Shown here: positions 1-9,471 of the stretch, piece after piece
How positions within the stretch are numbered: the first letter of the stretch is position 1
How the letters are laid out: each line of letters starts with the position of its first letter
Assembly: GCA_946699065.1 (NCBI GenBank)
Contig: CAMPDV010000266.1
Location: 124,001 to 188,000 of the forward strand
Direction of reading: 5' to 3'
DNA from: Loxodes magnus
Taxonomy: Eukaryota > Ciliophora > Karyorelictea > Loxodida > Loxodidae
DNA length: 64,000 nt
Translations under genes and position numbers: made by a program
Notes under the pieces: generated by a model
Database searches by the model: none
The model's input: the letters and a program-made list of their open reading frames with translations, nothing else
Told to the model about the DNA's origin: nothing

Positions 1-718
1 CATAAATACATTTAGGATTTTTATCTTATGATATATAAAATATAAAAATTTGTTTGGAGATTCCTAGAGTTATATCTATGATTATAACTTAAACAATTAA
101 TTGCAATAATAAGCATTTCAAATTTATAACTTATATATCATTTTAAAGTATTATTGATGATTTCCTTTTATTTTATTTGTCCTTATTTTATTAATTTAAA
201 GTGCATTATATTCAAATTTTTATAAGCAACTCAACATTTAGAACTGAACTAAGAAAGAGTAAAATGAACATTTAATGAGATTCTTACATAAATTTAAGAT
301 TTATTATTAATATCTACATAGTTAGAATATGCTTACAATCCTATTTTATATAGTGCTTTAGTTTATATTTCTTATATTTATTTTTTCTTTATAAACTTGA
401 ATTATTTATTTGTATTTTTAGATCTTATAATTTTCTATTTTCTAAGAAATATACAACTTATTAGCGTATTATCTAATGACTAAAGTTTTAATTTATATAT
501 GAATATCAAATTGAAAATAATAAGATTATAAAGATAGATGCTTGTTTATTATCATTAAACACTATAAATTATGATGCTTCACTAAAAACTAAGATATAAG
601 ATGCTTCTAAATATTAAAATTAAGAAATAAAGGAAATTTATTGTATAGTTTTTCTCGTATTTTAGATTAAAGATTCATGCAAAATCGATATTACCTGGTT
701 GTCTCGATATAACATAAA

Positions 719-1750
719 ACGGCTGGCTTCAAGAAGAGCTTTTTTACTACCTTCTCAGAATAGGAGAGAAGTCCAGAAGCACATATTCTCATCACGTCTT
801 CTTCAACTTAACGCTCTTCTTAATAAAAATAACCAGAACTAACTAATAGATTAGAGGAACTTATAAAAAATACTAACTCCTACAAATTAAAATAAAGCAG
901 ATCTCTTCCATCAAAGGACAAGTAAGAACTGAGATAAAAATTCAGAACAGAAAAGTTAACACAGTTCTCAACACCTCAATTGAAAACTGAAAAAAAGATC
1001 CATCAACTCAATCAATAAAAATAATAACGAAAAAATAAAAAATAAATGCAGAAGGTAAAGTACGATAATTCTATATAGATTCAATTACCTTTGATTTAGA
1101 CAATACTGAAATAGAATAAATTGACTCTTAGTAGATGAAACAGCTGATTCATCAAATTATTAGAAGCATAAAAAACTCGAAGAGAAATTAAACTCCCAGA
1201 AGGAAGATATGTTTGCATCAAGTCAGGGTTTGATAAATAATGAAGATGATGATGAAGTCCATATAGAGACCAAAAAGCTAAAGTCGGAATTTATGAGCAA
1301 ATTACAAGTTTAGAGAATGACATTTGAGTAATGGAAGAGCGAGACGAGAAAAACTGAGTAAAATTAGATTCGAGACTCCAATTAATAGAAGAAAACCTAT
1401 AGAAGCCTTCTTAAGGAACTCCAATGGAAATAGAGAAACAAGAAAAAACATTTCCTTGAGCAATAAAAAGATGTTACATTTGCAACAGCACTTTACATTT
1501 ATGGTGGAAGTATCCTAAATAGAAAAAAATAAGAATGAATATCTGGAGAAATGTTAACTAAAGCAAGTTAAGGAAAAAATACTCCAGATAAACAAAGAAG
1601 CTCCAAACATATAGCATTCAATTAACGAATTTAATAAGAAATGAATGGGAATCGATCTATCAGAAACTCTCAGAAAAAATAGATTAAAAATCCTTAGAAC
1701 GTATGATAAACAAGATCCAAGCAAATATGAAGTCTCTTTTATTTAACATT
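719..1750 (+). pseudogene. Coiled-coil MAGFKK-family gene, decayed copy A
   Basis: With TAR read as Gln this region encodes a lysine/glutamine-rich, coiled-coil-like protein. The N-terminal motif (x)AGFKKSFF matches copy B at 40693 and resembles MVEGFKKGF on the minus strand at 57288. The expected start is ACG instead of ATG here and in the duplicated copy at 59947. The later conserved stretch (LEEKLNSQKED, then an acidic NEDDDEV patch) lies in another frame from the earlier FDLDNTEIEQ stretch, so at least one frameshift is present near 1130-1150. The same switch is seen in copy B. Function is unknown. The family may be a retroelement first ORF, because a related gene sits head to head with a zinc-knuckle gene at 57 kb. 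I treat this copy as non-functional, without being certain. Confidence 0.5.
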
Positions 1751-2017
1751 TAACTTTTGATTTGTGACTAACCAAATAAATTGAAAATCATGTAAATAAA
1801 TTAATTCATTTATGAAATAAAATAAATAAATTTATAATTAAAAATGAAAGAAGAAAGAATGATTTATATTTTAAATGCTTAAAAAATAATTAATTAATAA
1901 TCTGTTTGATAGTTAAAAAGATGGTAGGAATTTAGATTGACCTTCTGGATTAAACTTTCTGGTTTTATGGCTAGGAACAAGCTCCTTTCCTTTCGCCAAG
2001 AAAATCCCTGGTCAGAG

Positions 2018-2203
2018 TCATTTTCTGAAGGGAAAACTGTCTTCAAGATTATCTGCTCTTGGTAGGGGCTTGAAGTTTGGCCGCTCATAGCGATAGAGCT
2101 CTCTATCAGCCGTGTCTGGAACACAATAGAATATCCCAGTTATTCCTAAAAAAGAGAATGTCGGGCTGTCTAACTGGAGATTAGTTTCCGGTCCCCAAAA
2201 ATC
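2018..2203 (-). CDS. Short conserved ORF of unknown function, partial
   Basis: A G+C-richer island contains a minus-strand frame reading DFWGPETNLQLDSP, then FLGITGIFYCVPDTADRE and LYRYERPNFKPLPRADN, and ends FPFRK-TGA. The duplicate at 61254-61439 has exactly the same length. Nearly all differences between the two fall in third positions and are synonymous in this frame (ACT/ACG, GAC/GAT, AGA/AGG, GAG/GAA, AAG/AAA, AGT/AGC, TTC/TTT); I saw only Leu/Phe as a replacement before the stop. Another open frame on the same strand accumulates mostly replacements. I infer that this frame is, or recently was, under protein-level selection. No ATG is visible upstream, so it may be a downstream exon or a fragment. 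A second TGA follows two codons later (TGA-CTC-TGA), so the protein could continue as WLWPG. I do not recognise the family. Confidence 0.5.
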   Translation of the reverse strand, partial: DFWGPETNLQLDSPTFSFLGITGIFYCVPDTADRELYRYERPNFKPLPRADNLEDSFPFRK

Positions 2204-2369
2204 TTTTAATTAAAATGAAAATATTAAAAATTAAATTTTAGATAAAATCTTGTAAGGGTCTATCTATAATTTTCTTAGCTATGCTATGTATTTATTTAAC
2301 TAGATCATTAATATTTTTAATTTCAGTCAATTTATGCAAAAATTTTATAAATAAATAAATTTGATTATA

Positions 2370-2402
2370 GAGCGCGTAGCACTCTCGTTGGTGCGCAGCT
2401 CT
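2370..2402. repeat. Left terminal inverted repeat
   Basis: G+C-rich 33-base end core in A+T-rich DNA. It pairs with 3710-3740 in inverted orientation and nearly pairs with itself, so it could form a hairpin. Confidence 0.75.
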
Positions 2403-3422
2403 TTAAAAAAAAATGTTTCATATTGACAAGAATGTTTCTTACTAATAAAATTATCAGATACTGATAAACCTTGTTCAATACTGGTATAATTATTCAGTAC
2501 TGATAAAAATGTTCAATACTGATATAATTTTAGAATACTCGTAATCTTTAATACTTGCTGGAGGTCCAAGGACATGGCAGGATTGTGTCTCATTGCATCA
2601 CCAAAGCAGAGGACGGCATGTGTCAATTATGGGTAATTAAATTCCCCACCTCTGATGAAGATGACCTTGCTGCTCACCTTCGAACAACTATGGCGGTTTT
2701 AAAAAATAATATATAATAGAAGATTCAATCTTTTTAAGTTATTATTAACTAACTTCGGAATAATTTTTAGATAAGTTTAAAATATTCTGAGCTACTCAGA
2801 TTTTCTATAACTTAAATAATAGAATTTTCTTACTTGTCTATTAGAATTTACGTATATTAAGAAATAACTAAAATAATGATAATTTATTGAAATTTATATA
2901 TATCTAATATTTCTTTCACTTTTTTATTAGTTAGCTTTTCTACAGTCTACTGTTCAAAATAGTAGAATATCCAATTTCATTAAAAACTTGAAAAATATAT
3001 GTAAACTTAATAAGAAGCTAGAAGTTATAGAATAACCATGATAATTAGATATTAAAGTAAAGCAATAAATATATAGCTTTTGAAAGATAAGTAATATAAA
3101 CAAATAAATGATTACTATAATTTGTTCTCTCTATTTCTTATTTTATAGCTTTTAGTAATTTTTATCTTCTTAAGAGGTTATTTTCCTTAGTTCCTTTAAA
3201 TAATATGCTTTATTTATTTTTGTAATTTTCTTTCTTTTATTTCCCTCAATCAAACAAATAGTTAAAAGGACGCTTAATGAAAAAATATTAATATTGATCA
3301 TATAAATAAGTAATGCATAACATTAATTTCAGAAATTATTTTACTATATGTTTCACTTAACTCTACTATAATAAATTATTATATATTATATTTTAAATAG
3401 GGTGGAAATCCCTTTCCTTCGG

Positions 3423-3890
3423 ATGCTGCTTGGAGGCCCAGCTAGGCAACTAAAAGCGAGAGTGGACGGAGGATAAATCGAAGAAAGAGAAATCAATAAC
3501 AAGAGAAGGAAGATTCATCAAGCTGGAGAACTCTGAATGCCAGAAGAAAACCTTCTTCATCATAGGTCGGGGAAAGATGTACCCGTAATCGCATATTGCA
3601 TTCTATTCTTTGGTAGGAAAAATTGCAGGGACGTACTGCAGGAAGAGAAAAAAAGGATAGAGAGACACATAAAATTTTATTTTTCGACATTAAATAAAAT
3701 TAATTTTAAGAGCGCGTACCAACGAGAGTGCTACGCGCTCTATAATCTCAATTTATTTATATTAATTTATCATTTAAACTATTAATAAAAGATAAAATGT
3801 AAATAAAATTATTTATTTCTAACTTATAATATAATATATTTTAATTATTATAGCTACTAATAAATTAGGGGTAAGTATCATAATTTATGA
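3423..3890 (+). CDS. Hypothetical ORF inside the TIR element
   Basis: From the ATG at 3423 the frame reads MLLGGPARQLKARVDGG..., passes one TGA at a position read as Trp (GELWMPEEN), continues through HHRSGKDVPVIAYCILFFGR and NCRDVLQEEKKRIERH, and runs through the right terminal repeat to a TGA at 3888. The copy starting at 62812 is the same over this stretch without indels, with a few replacements (Asp/Tyr, Ala/Gly, Val/Ile). No domain is recognised. Running out through the terminal repeat is odd for an element-encoded protein, and TGA is rare by chance in DNA this A+T-rich, so coding status is weak. Part of the ORF overlaps the repeated 60-base module, which may instead be an RNA or binding-site module. 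Confidence 0.25.
3710..3740. repeat. Right terminal inverted repeat
   Basis: GAGCGCGTA and TACGCGCTC arms (perfect 9-base pairing) enclose a 13-base loop. It is the inverted partner of 2370-2402. Confidence 0.75.
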
Positions 3891-3891
3891 T
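3877..3891. promoter_or_regulatory. Palindrome upstream of F-box gene F1
   Basis: ATCATAA-T-TTATGAT is a 7+1+7 palindrome about 100 bases before the F1 start. The same sequence precedes F2 (9355-9369) and F3 (25881-25895), and R1 and R2 in inverted orientation. It is followed by a pyrimidine tract and a conserved block ending TTATTATAAAATGG at the start codon. F4 and F5 carry a degenerate version. It is a candidate upstream control site, though shared ancestry alone could explain its presence. Confidence 0.4.
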
Positions 3892-3993
3892 GCTTCATTA
3901 TTTATTTTATAAATCTAACTTTTTCTTTTCTTTTTTCTTTCGCTTATATCATAATTTACCTTTATTAACTACCTTTTAAATATTTATTATAAA

Positions 3994-6129
3994 ATGGCTG
4001 AAAATACTAGAACGTCAAGTATTTAGCCCAGCGAACCTATACTCTTATAGAAATAAAAACAGGAAGAGTAATCTAAATAAGATATTTCACTTCAGTAAGT
4101 CTAAACTGTTAAAAACGAAGTCTTGCAAGAGGAACAACTAGGGATTAAAAATAATAAGGAAGAATAAAAATAAAATATAGAGAAGCATGAGAGAAAATAA
4201 TAGCTAAAATAGTCTATGTTTTGGAATAGCAAATATATCTTGGATTTGCTTACGCAATTTCTAAATCTAAGTGATATAACTTAGTTATAGTAAGTAAATA
4301 GACACTTCTATAATTTTAGATATCTATTTAAGGAACTGGACACTTAAATAATATAAAATGATATTTAAATTACAAAGAATAAGATAGAATGAATTTTGAG
4401 ATAGATAAGTAAATCTGATGTTGAAGCCGTTCATCTATAAGGAAAATTATTGTCTTAAAATGTGTGCCTATAAATTAGGAATAATTTGGAGAAATCTATA
4501 AATCTCAGAATTTAAAAACTGAAAAATTCCTCTCTAATGAAACTAAAGGTAATTGTAATACAAAACTGATCCAATAATAATTTTGATTCCTTACCTAATC
4601 TATAAAATATAAAAAGTTTAACCAACTTAAAAATTGAATATACTATAATTAGAGATTAAAATTTATACTTTATGCAAGAGCTAAAAAATTTAAAATCAGT
4701 ATATCTCAGCAATGTTGAATAGATATCAGGTTAGTTTTTGTTTGATTACTGTTAAAGTCTAAAAATAGAAAATATAGAAATAGATTGTGAAATGATAAAT
4801 TACCAAAAGATAAAAGATTATTTAAAAATAAAGGGATAATACATTCATAACATTAATATAAACTCTAATACTAAATTAGACGAACTTATTGATTTTTGCC
4901 CTAACTTAAAAGAAATTTAAATAATAGAAACATATAAAGAACCTGATTAGTTTTTAGATAAAGTTAAAAGGTTAAACCTTTAAAGTTTTATCCTTAGAAA
5001 TACTTAATTCTCAGATTAGGCTTTAAGAAATTTATTTAATTGTCAGAATTAAAATCTTGAAACTATTAAAATTTTAAATAATAATCCATTTTAAAATAAT
5101 TTTTTCTAACTAATTCTCTAAAGCACTCCTAATATAAAATGTCTAAGTTGAGCTTAAGATACTTTTATGAATTAGGTTGATAACTAGTAATAGAATGAAG
5201 ATTAATAAGATATTAACTTTGATTAGTAAAAGTTACTTTCTAGACTCTAAAATATTAGTATTATAAATTTTCGCTTATAAAGTGATTAAATTCTAAGATT
5301 TCTGCTTTAAATATCTCCTAATATTAGAACTTTACATTTTTAAAATTTAATAAGTAGTAGTTAATAAGTAAATATGCCTCTGAAAGAAAATATTTAAGCT
5401 CAGATATCACACTAATATTTATATTTACAAAATATCATATTTTTGAATTGTAAATATATTAGAGATGAAACTATCAAATTTATAATTTAAAATTCACCTA
5501 ATTTAACTAGTTTAATGCTTGCTGGGATGACTCAAATCAGAAACGAAACATTTCATTATATAGGTATCTACACACCTAAATTAGAGATGATTCTTATATG
5601 AGAATTAGATCAGATAACAGATGAAACTCTTAGCTTTATCTTTTAAAACTGCACTAAATTATAATAAATCTCTTTAAAACATAGTAAATAAGGAAGCTAA
5701 ATAAAATAAAATCTATAATTTCTACAGATAACTAATATTTCTCTTGGAGAGAACATTTCCACGTGTAAAATGTGAATAAAATAAATAGTTTAAATATAAA
5801 AGCTAGAATTATTATTACTATAGGGACTAAGTTTAGTAAATGGAGATGTAGTTTAAATAATAAAAAATTGTTCTAATTTAAAAGATTTAAATCTTGAAAG
5901 TAATGAAGAAATAACGGAAAGAGGATTTCCAATTAGAGATGAGACTGGGTTTTAATATCCAATTTGGAGCAACTTGAGAACATTAAACTTAACATAATGT
6001 TCTAAAGTAAATGTTTAATGAATCAATTTAATGGTTCTACAGTTCACGAAAATAGAAATATAGTGTGAAAGATTGACAAGATTTAAAGAACAAGAAATGG
6101 ATTTTGAATTGAGAAGTATTTGACTTTGA
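3994..6129 (+). CDS. F-box/LRR protein F1, intact
   Basis: The product is probably an SCF-type substrate receptor: an F-box to bind Skp1 and leucine-rich repeats to bind a target. Reading TAR=Gln and TGA=Trp gives one uninterrupted 711-residue frame from ATG at 3994 to TGA at 6127. Residues 1-74 are Gln/Lys/Glu-rich. The F-box lies near residues 75-115 (MFWNSKYILDLLTQFLNLSD then ITQLQQVNRHFYNF). From about residue 190 onward come LRRs of the F-box/AMN1 cysteine type, for example CKYIRDETIKFIIQNSPNL, QITDETLSFIFQNCTKLQQI and LRTLNLTQCSKVN. Internal TGA codons are at 4390, 4567, 5149, 5599, 5773 and 6019. The last aligns with TGG in F3 and F4. The end is ATT-TGA-CTT-TGA. I take the second TGA as the stop, because gene G has Gln at the position of the first. 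The start context is TATAAAATGG. Confidence 0.85.
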
Positions 6130-6462
6130 ACTAGAAATAAATTAAACTATTATTTAAAATTATTAAATCTCTTTGTATTTATATAAATTTATTTTATTGC
6201 CAAATTAGTTAAATAATCTTTAAATAAAGTTTATGAACAAATTTAAAAAGCAAGTTGTAGTCTTATAATCTAAGTTAAAAGACTTAAAAGCTTAAAAATG
6301 TTATAAAATGCTAAAAAGTATCTTTCCAATAAATATAAATGGTTTATTTTAAGAAGGTAATATTATAAAAAATAATTAAGCTAATTTTAAATGAATCTAT
6401 AAAAGATGTCTAGGTTTTAATTTGCTAAGTATAAAGATATTTAAATAATTTATTTTAAATAG

Positions 6463-6693
6463 GAATCTCCAACTGATATTGAATTAAACTCTGGAACCAG
6501 GAAATACCCATAGTGAAGAACCGAACAAGAATTATAGCAGTAGTCAATAGGGATAAGAATAGAGAGTTATCAACTAGCTTTAATGTTAATTGATACCATA
6601 TACTAAGGCTTCTTAGGTTAGCATTCCGATCACTGCCCTACAAAAGAAAAGATTCACAAGAGAATGCTAGCACAGAGGAAGATTTCAGTAAAG
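6463..6693 (+). CDS. Conserved 77-codon open segment after F1
   Basis: A G+C-richer segment about 330 bases past F1 reads ESPTDIELNSGTRKYPQ-W-RTEQELQQQ, then YQLALMLIDTIYQGFLGQ and HSDHCPTKEKIHKRML, with one TGA at a Trp position. It recurs after F2 (11951-12181) at exactly the same length and after R2 (48302-48531) with a one-base deletion. In F1 it is in frame with the F-box gene and no TGA intervenes after 6129, but the intervening bases carry indels between copies. It could be a separate small gene, a spliced exon, or the 3' module of a mobile unit. Replacements between copies (Leu/Gln, Gln/Leu) show no clear selection. No family is recognised. Confidence 0.3.
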
Positions 6694-9354
6694 AATTTTT
6701 TTAACTTTAAAAAATTTTATTAAAGAAATGCTCCCATTGAGGGGCTACACCCTAAACAATCTTCGTTTTTTTAATATTGAATATATTTATTTTAGAAGTT
6801 AAATTTGTAATCCTTACAATAACTACAAAAGCTAAAGCTTAATTTATATGGTTTAAAATTAATAAAAAGAAAAATCTTGTTTTAATTTTTATTATATAGA
6901 AAAAACTTATTAAAATCTAACCTTCTAATTTGTATTGAAAAATAAATTTACTTTATTTTAATTTATATTTACTTTTTTTATTAACTTGTACCATTTAAAG
7001 TTTAAGAACAATTAAGTCTTCACCGTGTATCAATACGTGATGGAACTCTTGACAGACATAATGAGGATATTTTGGTATAATTAATTTGTGGAAGTAGAAA
7101 TCCACTTATATATTGAATGCATGCTGTATTATCATAGACTTAAAGCCCTTACTAGGCGCTTAAAAATATTGGATTAAACCAGAGATCTCTCTAAGGATTA
7201 GAGATATAATGAGACAGTTAAAATATTGTTCCTTGGGTTGTTTGAATTATATCTTAATATTGAATAGTTTATGCGTTTATATTTGGATAAAAGCGATTTT
7301 GTTTGATTATGGTATTTGATATTTTGAGTACATTTAAGTAATTAAAAGATTTGTTGTTTTTGGTATAGTTTTGATTAATGATATAGTTATGATTTTTAGT
7401 GTGGTATTAATTGATTGATATATTTGTAGACTTGACTATAGCTGTAGGTAATTTTGAAAAGTAATAAAGGTTTAGTTTGTGTTTGAAGAATGTTGATTGA
7501 TGAATTTGGAAATAATAGGAGATGGATAGATATATACTTATACATAATTTATACTTAGTTGATTTAGATATTTGTTTGACTATACTTAATTAGTGTATGA
7601 TGATATTGATTAATGATGACTTTTGGTTAAAATATGACTTATACATTCTATCTTATATGCAATTATATGCTGACTCTTTATACTGTTTATTTGTTATTGT
7701 AATTTACTAAAAATATCAAAGTTGTAAATAGTTGTATATAATTAAATGAAATATCTTTATTTCTTCCCTATTAAATAGTTCTATTTTTTAATCATTTTTT
7801 ATTTTACTAAATATATATAAATTATCTTTGTGCACATCTAGTAAATAAGAATAGATAGGTATTTGTTTGATATTTATGAAAATAATTACCTTCTTATCAG
7901 CAATTTTCTAAGGGGGTTTGCAATTAACTCCTATAAATCTTACAGTTTGTTTATATAAAAGTTTTACAAGCATTTAAAAGAAAATGTTGACAACAGATTT
8001 GCAATTAAAAGTCTAAAAATAATAAAACTTAAGAAAATGAAGTTAGTAATAAATGAAATTAGATAGTAGTTCTATAATGCTAGTAACTAAAGAAATATCT
8101 AAAACTAATAATTTCCAAATTATACTTTTGAACACTTTAGAATAACTAAAAACCCTATGTTTAAGTATAGTTAATTGATATGAGAAACTAGGAAAAATAA
8201 ATCAGATAGCTTAAATAGTAGTTACTTTATAAAAGAAAGAGTAAGTAAGATTTGTATGATAGAAATAAAGTTATAAAATGCTAGAGTTTTAGAAGTAAAT
8301 AGGATATAAAATAAATTTATTAGAATATGCTAAGTAAATATAAGTTAAAATGAATAAGTATTGTAATAAAGGAGAATGTTATATCCTAAGAGTATAAATT
8401 GAAAGTGTAGAATAGTATAAAGTAAAAGAGTTTACTTACATTATTGGTATATTTGAATAATAGTATTTTTCTTAATTAGTATTCAAAATATATTACATCA
8501 TATAGGGTTAAATTAGTATATACAATATTCTATTTAGTTTATTTTAACTCTAATTATAAACCCTTTAAATTAATTAAGTACTTCAAAACATTAAGTTTCC
8601 AGATAACCTTAGACTATATATACATAAAAGCATAAGGATAAATATATGGATCAATGTTAGAAAGGATAAACATATCTTTTAAATAGATCATCTGAGTAAA
8701 TCAAATACATCATTTAGTTTATCATTAACCCATATATCAAACTATTTCTAGTCATGTACCAGTAGTTTATTAACATATCTTAGTTACGGATAAATAGAAT
8801 CAACTCTTTAAAATATTCAACAGAGAAAATTCAACTTTCTATTCTTAGAATTAGACCAGAATATACTTCATATCTATATATAAATTATTAACCAACTTAA
8901 ATCTAATTTTAGTTTCTCTAAATATTAACTTTTATCTTAAACAAGCAAGATTATCGATGTAAGATGTGTTACTAAGGATAAGTTATTTTTTTATTAGTAG
9001 ATCAATTTATTTAAAAACAGCAAGCAAAAAATTCACTAGATTATATTAAAACAATATCATATCGTCTAAGATTAAATATATCAACATCATTATCATTTAT
9101 ATCATTTCTTCATATCAATTTCCCTAATTACGTAGTACTTTCAATCATTTATCTGCTCAATTTATTTATGTTGCTTAATTTATCTTTTTCTTCACTTCGC
9201 TATATATAGACTTTTAAAACTGATTTTGTCTAAAACTATTGGCGTGTCTAATTAGTAAAAACAATTTTAATTTTCATATTATAATATTTTATTAGATTGT
9301 TGTAAATAAGTGAATATAAAAGATAAATAGTTAAGTAATAAATTAGGGGTAAGT
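6694..9354. repeat. F1-F2 spacer, nearly identical in the inverted arm
   Basis: This spacer is repeated in inverted orientation at about 45640-48250, with very few differences over long stretches, fewer than in the neighbouring F-box genes. Composition is strand-asymmetric. About 7240-7640 is rich in G and T with little C on the plus strand, and about 8560-9230 is the reverse, C-rich with little G. A G+C-richer block at 7015-7243 has an open plus-strand frame (SIRDGTLDRHNEDILVQ..., with TGA as Trp), but I cannot show that it is coding. No gene is called. Confidence 0.6.
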
Positions 9355-9369
9355 ATCATAATTTATGAT
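9355..9369. promoter_or_regulatory. Palindrome upstream of F2
   Basis: Same 7+1+7 palindrome as at 3877, placed about 100 bases before the F2 start. Confidence 0.4.
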
Positions 9370-9471
9370 GCTAAATTATTTATTTTATAATTCTAACTTT
9401 TTCTTTTCTTTTTTCTTTCGCTTATATCATAATTTACCTTTATTAGCTACCTTTTAAACATTTATTATAAA

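Larger units (their letters stand above)
2363..3748. mobile_element. TIR element with hairpin ends, copy 1
   Basis: The ends are inverted copies of one roughly 40-base sequence. The left end (2363-2406) starts GATTATAGAGCGCGTAGCAC. The right end (3705-3748) is its reverse complement with few changes. Each end is also internally near-palindromic (GAGCGCGTA...TACGCGCTC). Inside the left end are reiterated subterminal motifs of the type ATACTGATAA (2450-2530), followed by a 60-base module that recurs inverted near 3520-3630. No transposase is recognisable, so the element looks non-autonomous. A longer copy is at 61599-63137, a fragment at 32945-33452, and degenerate ends lie at 25711-25740, 30838-30870 and 51245-51275. 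The right end lies about 250 bases upstream of F-box genes in several copies, so element and gene have been duplicated together. Confidence 0.7.
1..4624. repeat. Direct segmental duplication, left arm
   Basis: This segment recurs in the same orientation at 59228-64000, with scattered substitutions and small indels. The duplicated cargo is, in order: about 700 bases of A+T-rich DNA, a decayed coiled-coil gene, a short conserved minus-strand ORF, a TIR element and the 5' part of an F-box/LRR gene. The right arm runs to the window edge, so the true length is unknown. Bases 1-718 hold no gene I can support. Confidence 0.9.

Noticed and set aside
2450-2530. Reiterated ATACTGATAA-type motifs as a CRISPR-like array
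   Set aside because: Repeats are short and irregular, without uniform spacers. They are subterminal repeats of the TIR element in a eukaryotic genome.
7160-8000. Long TGA-free minus-strand frame in the spacer
   Set aside because: G is so scarce on that strand that absence of TGA carries no information; the residues are low-complexity Gln/Ile/Lys/Asn.
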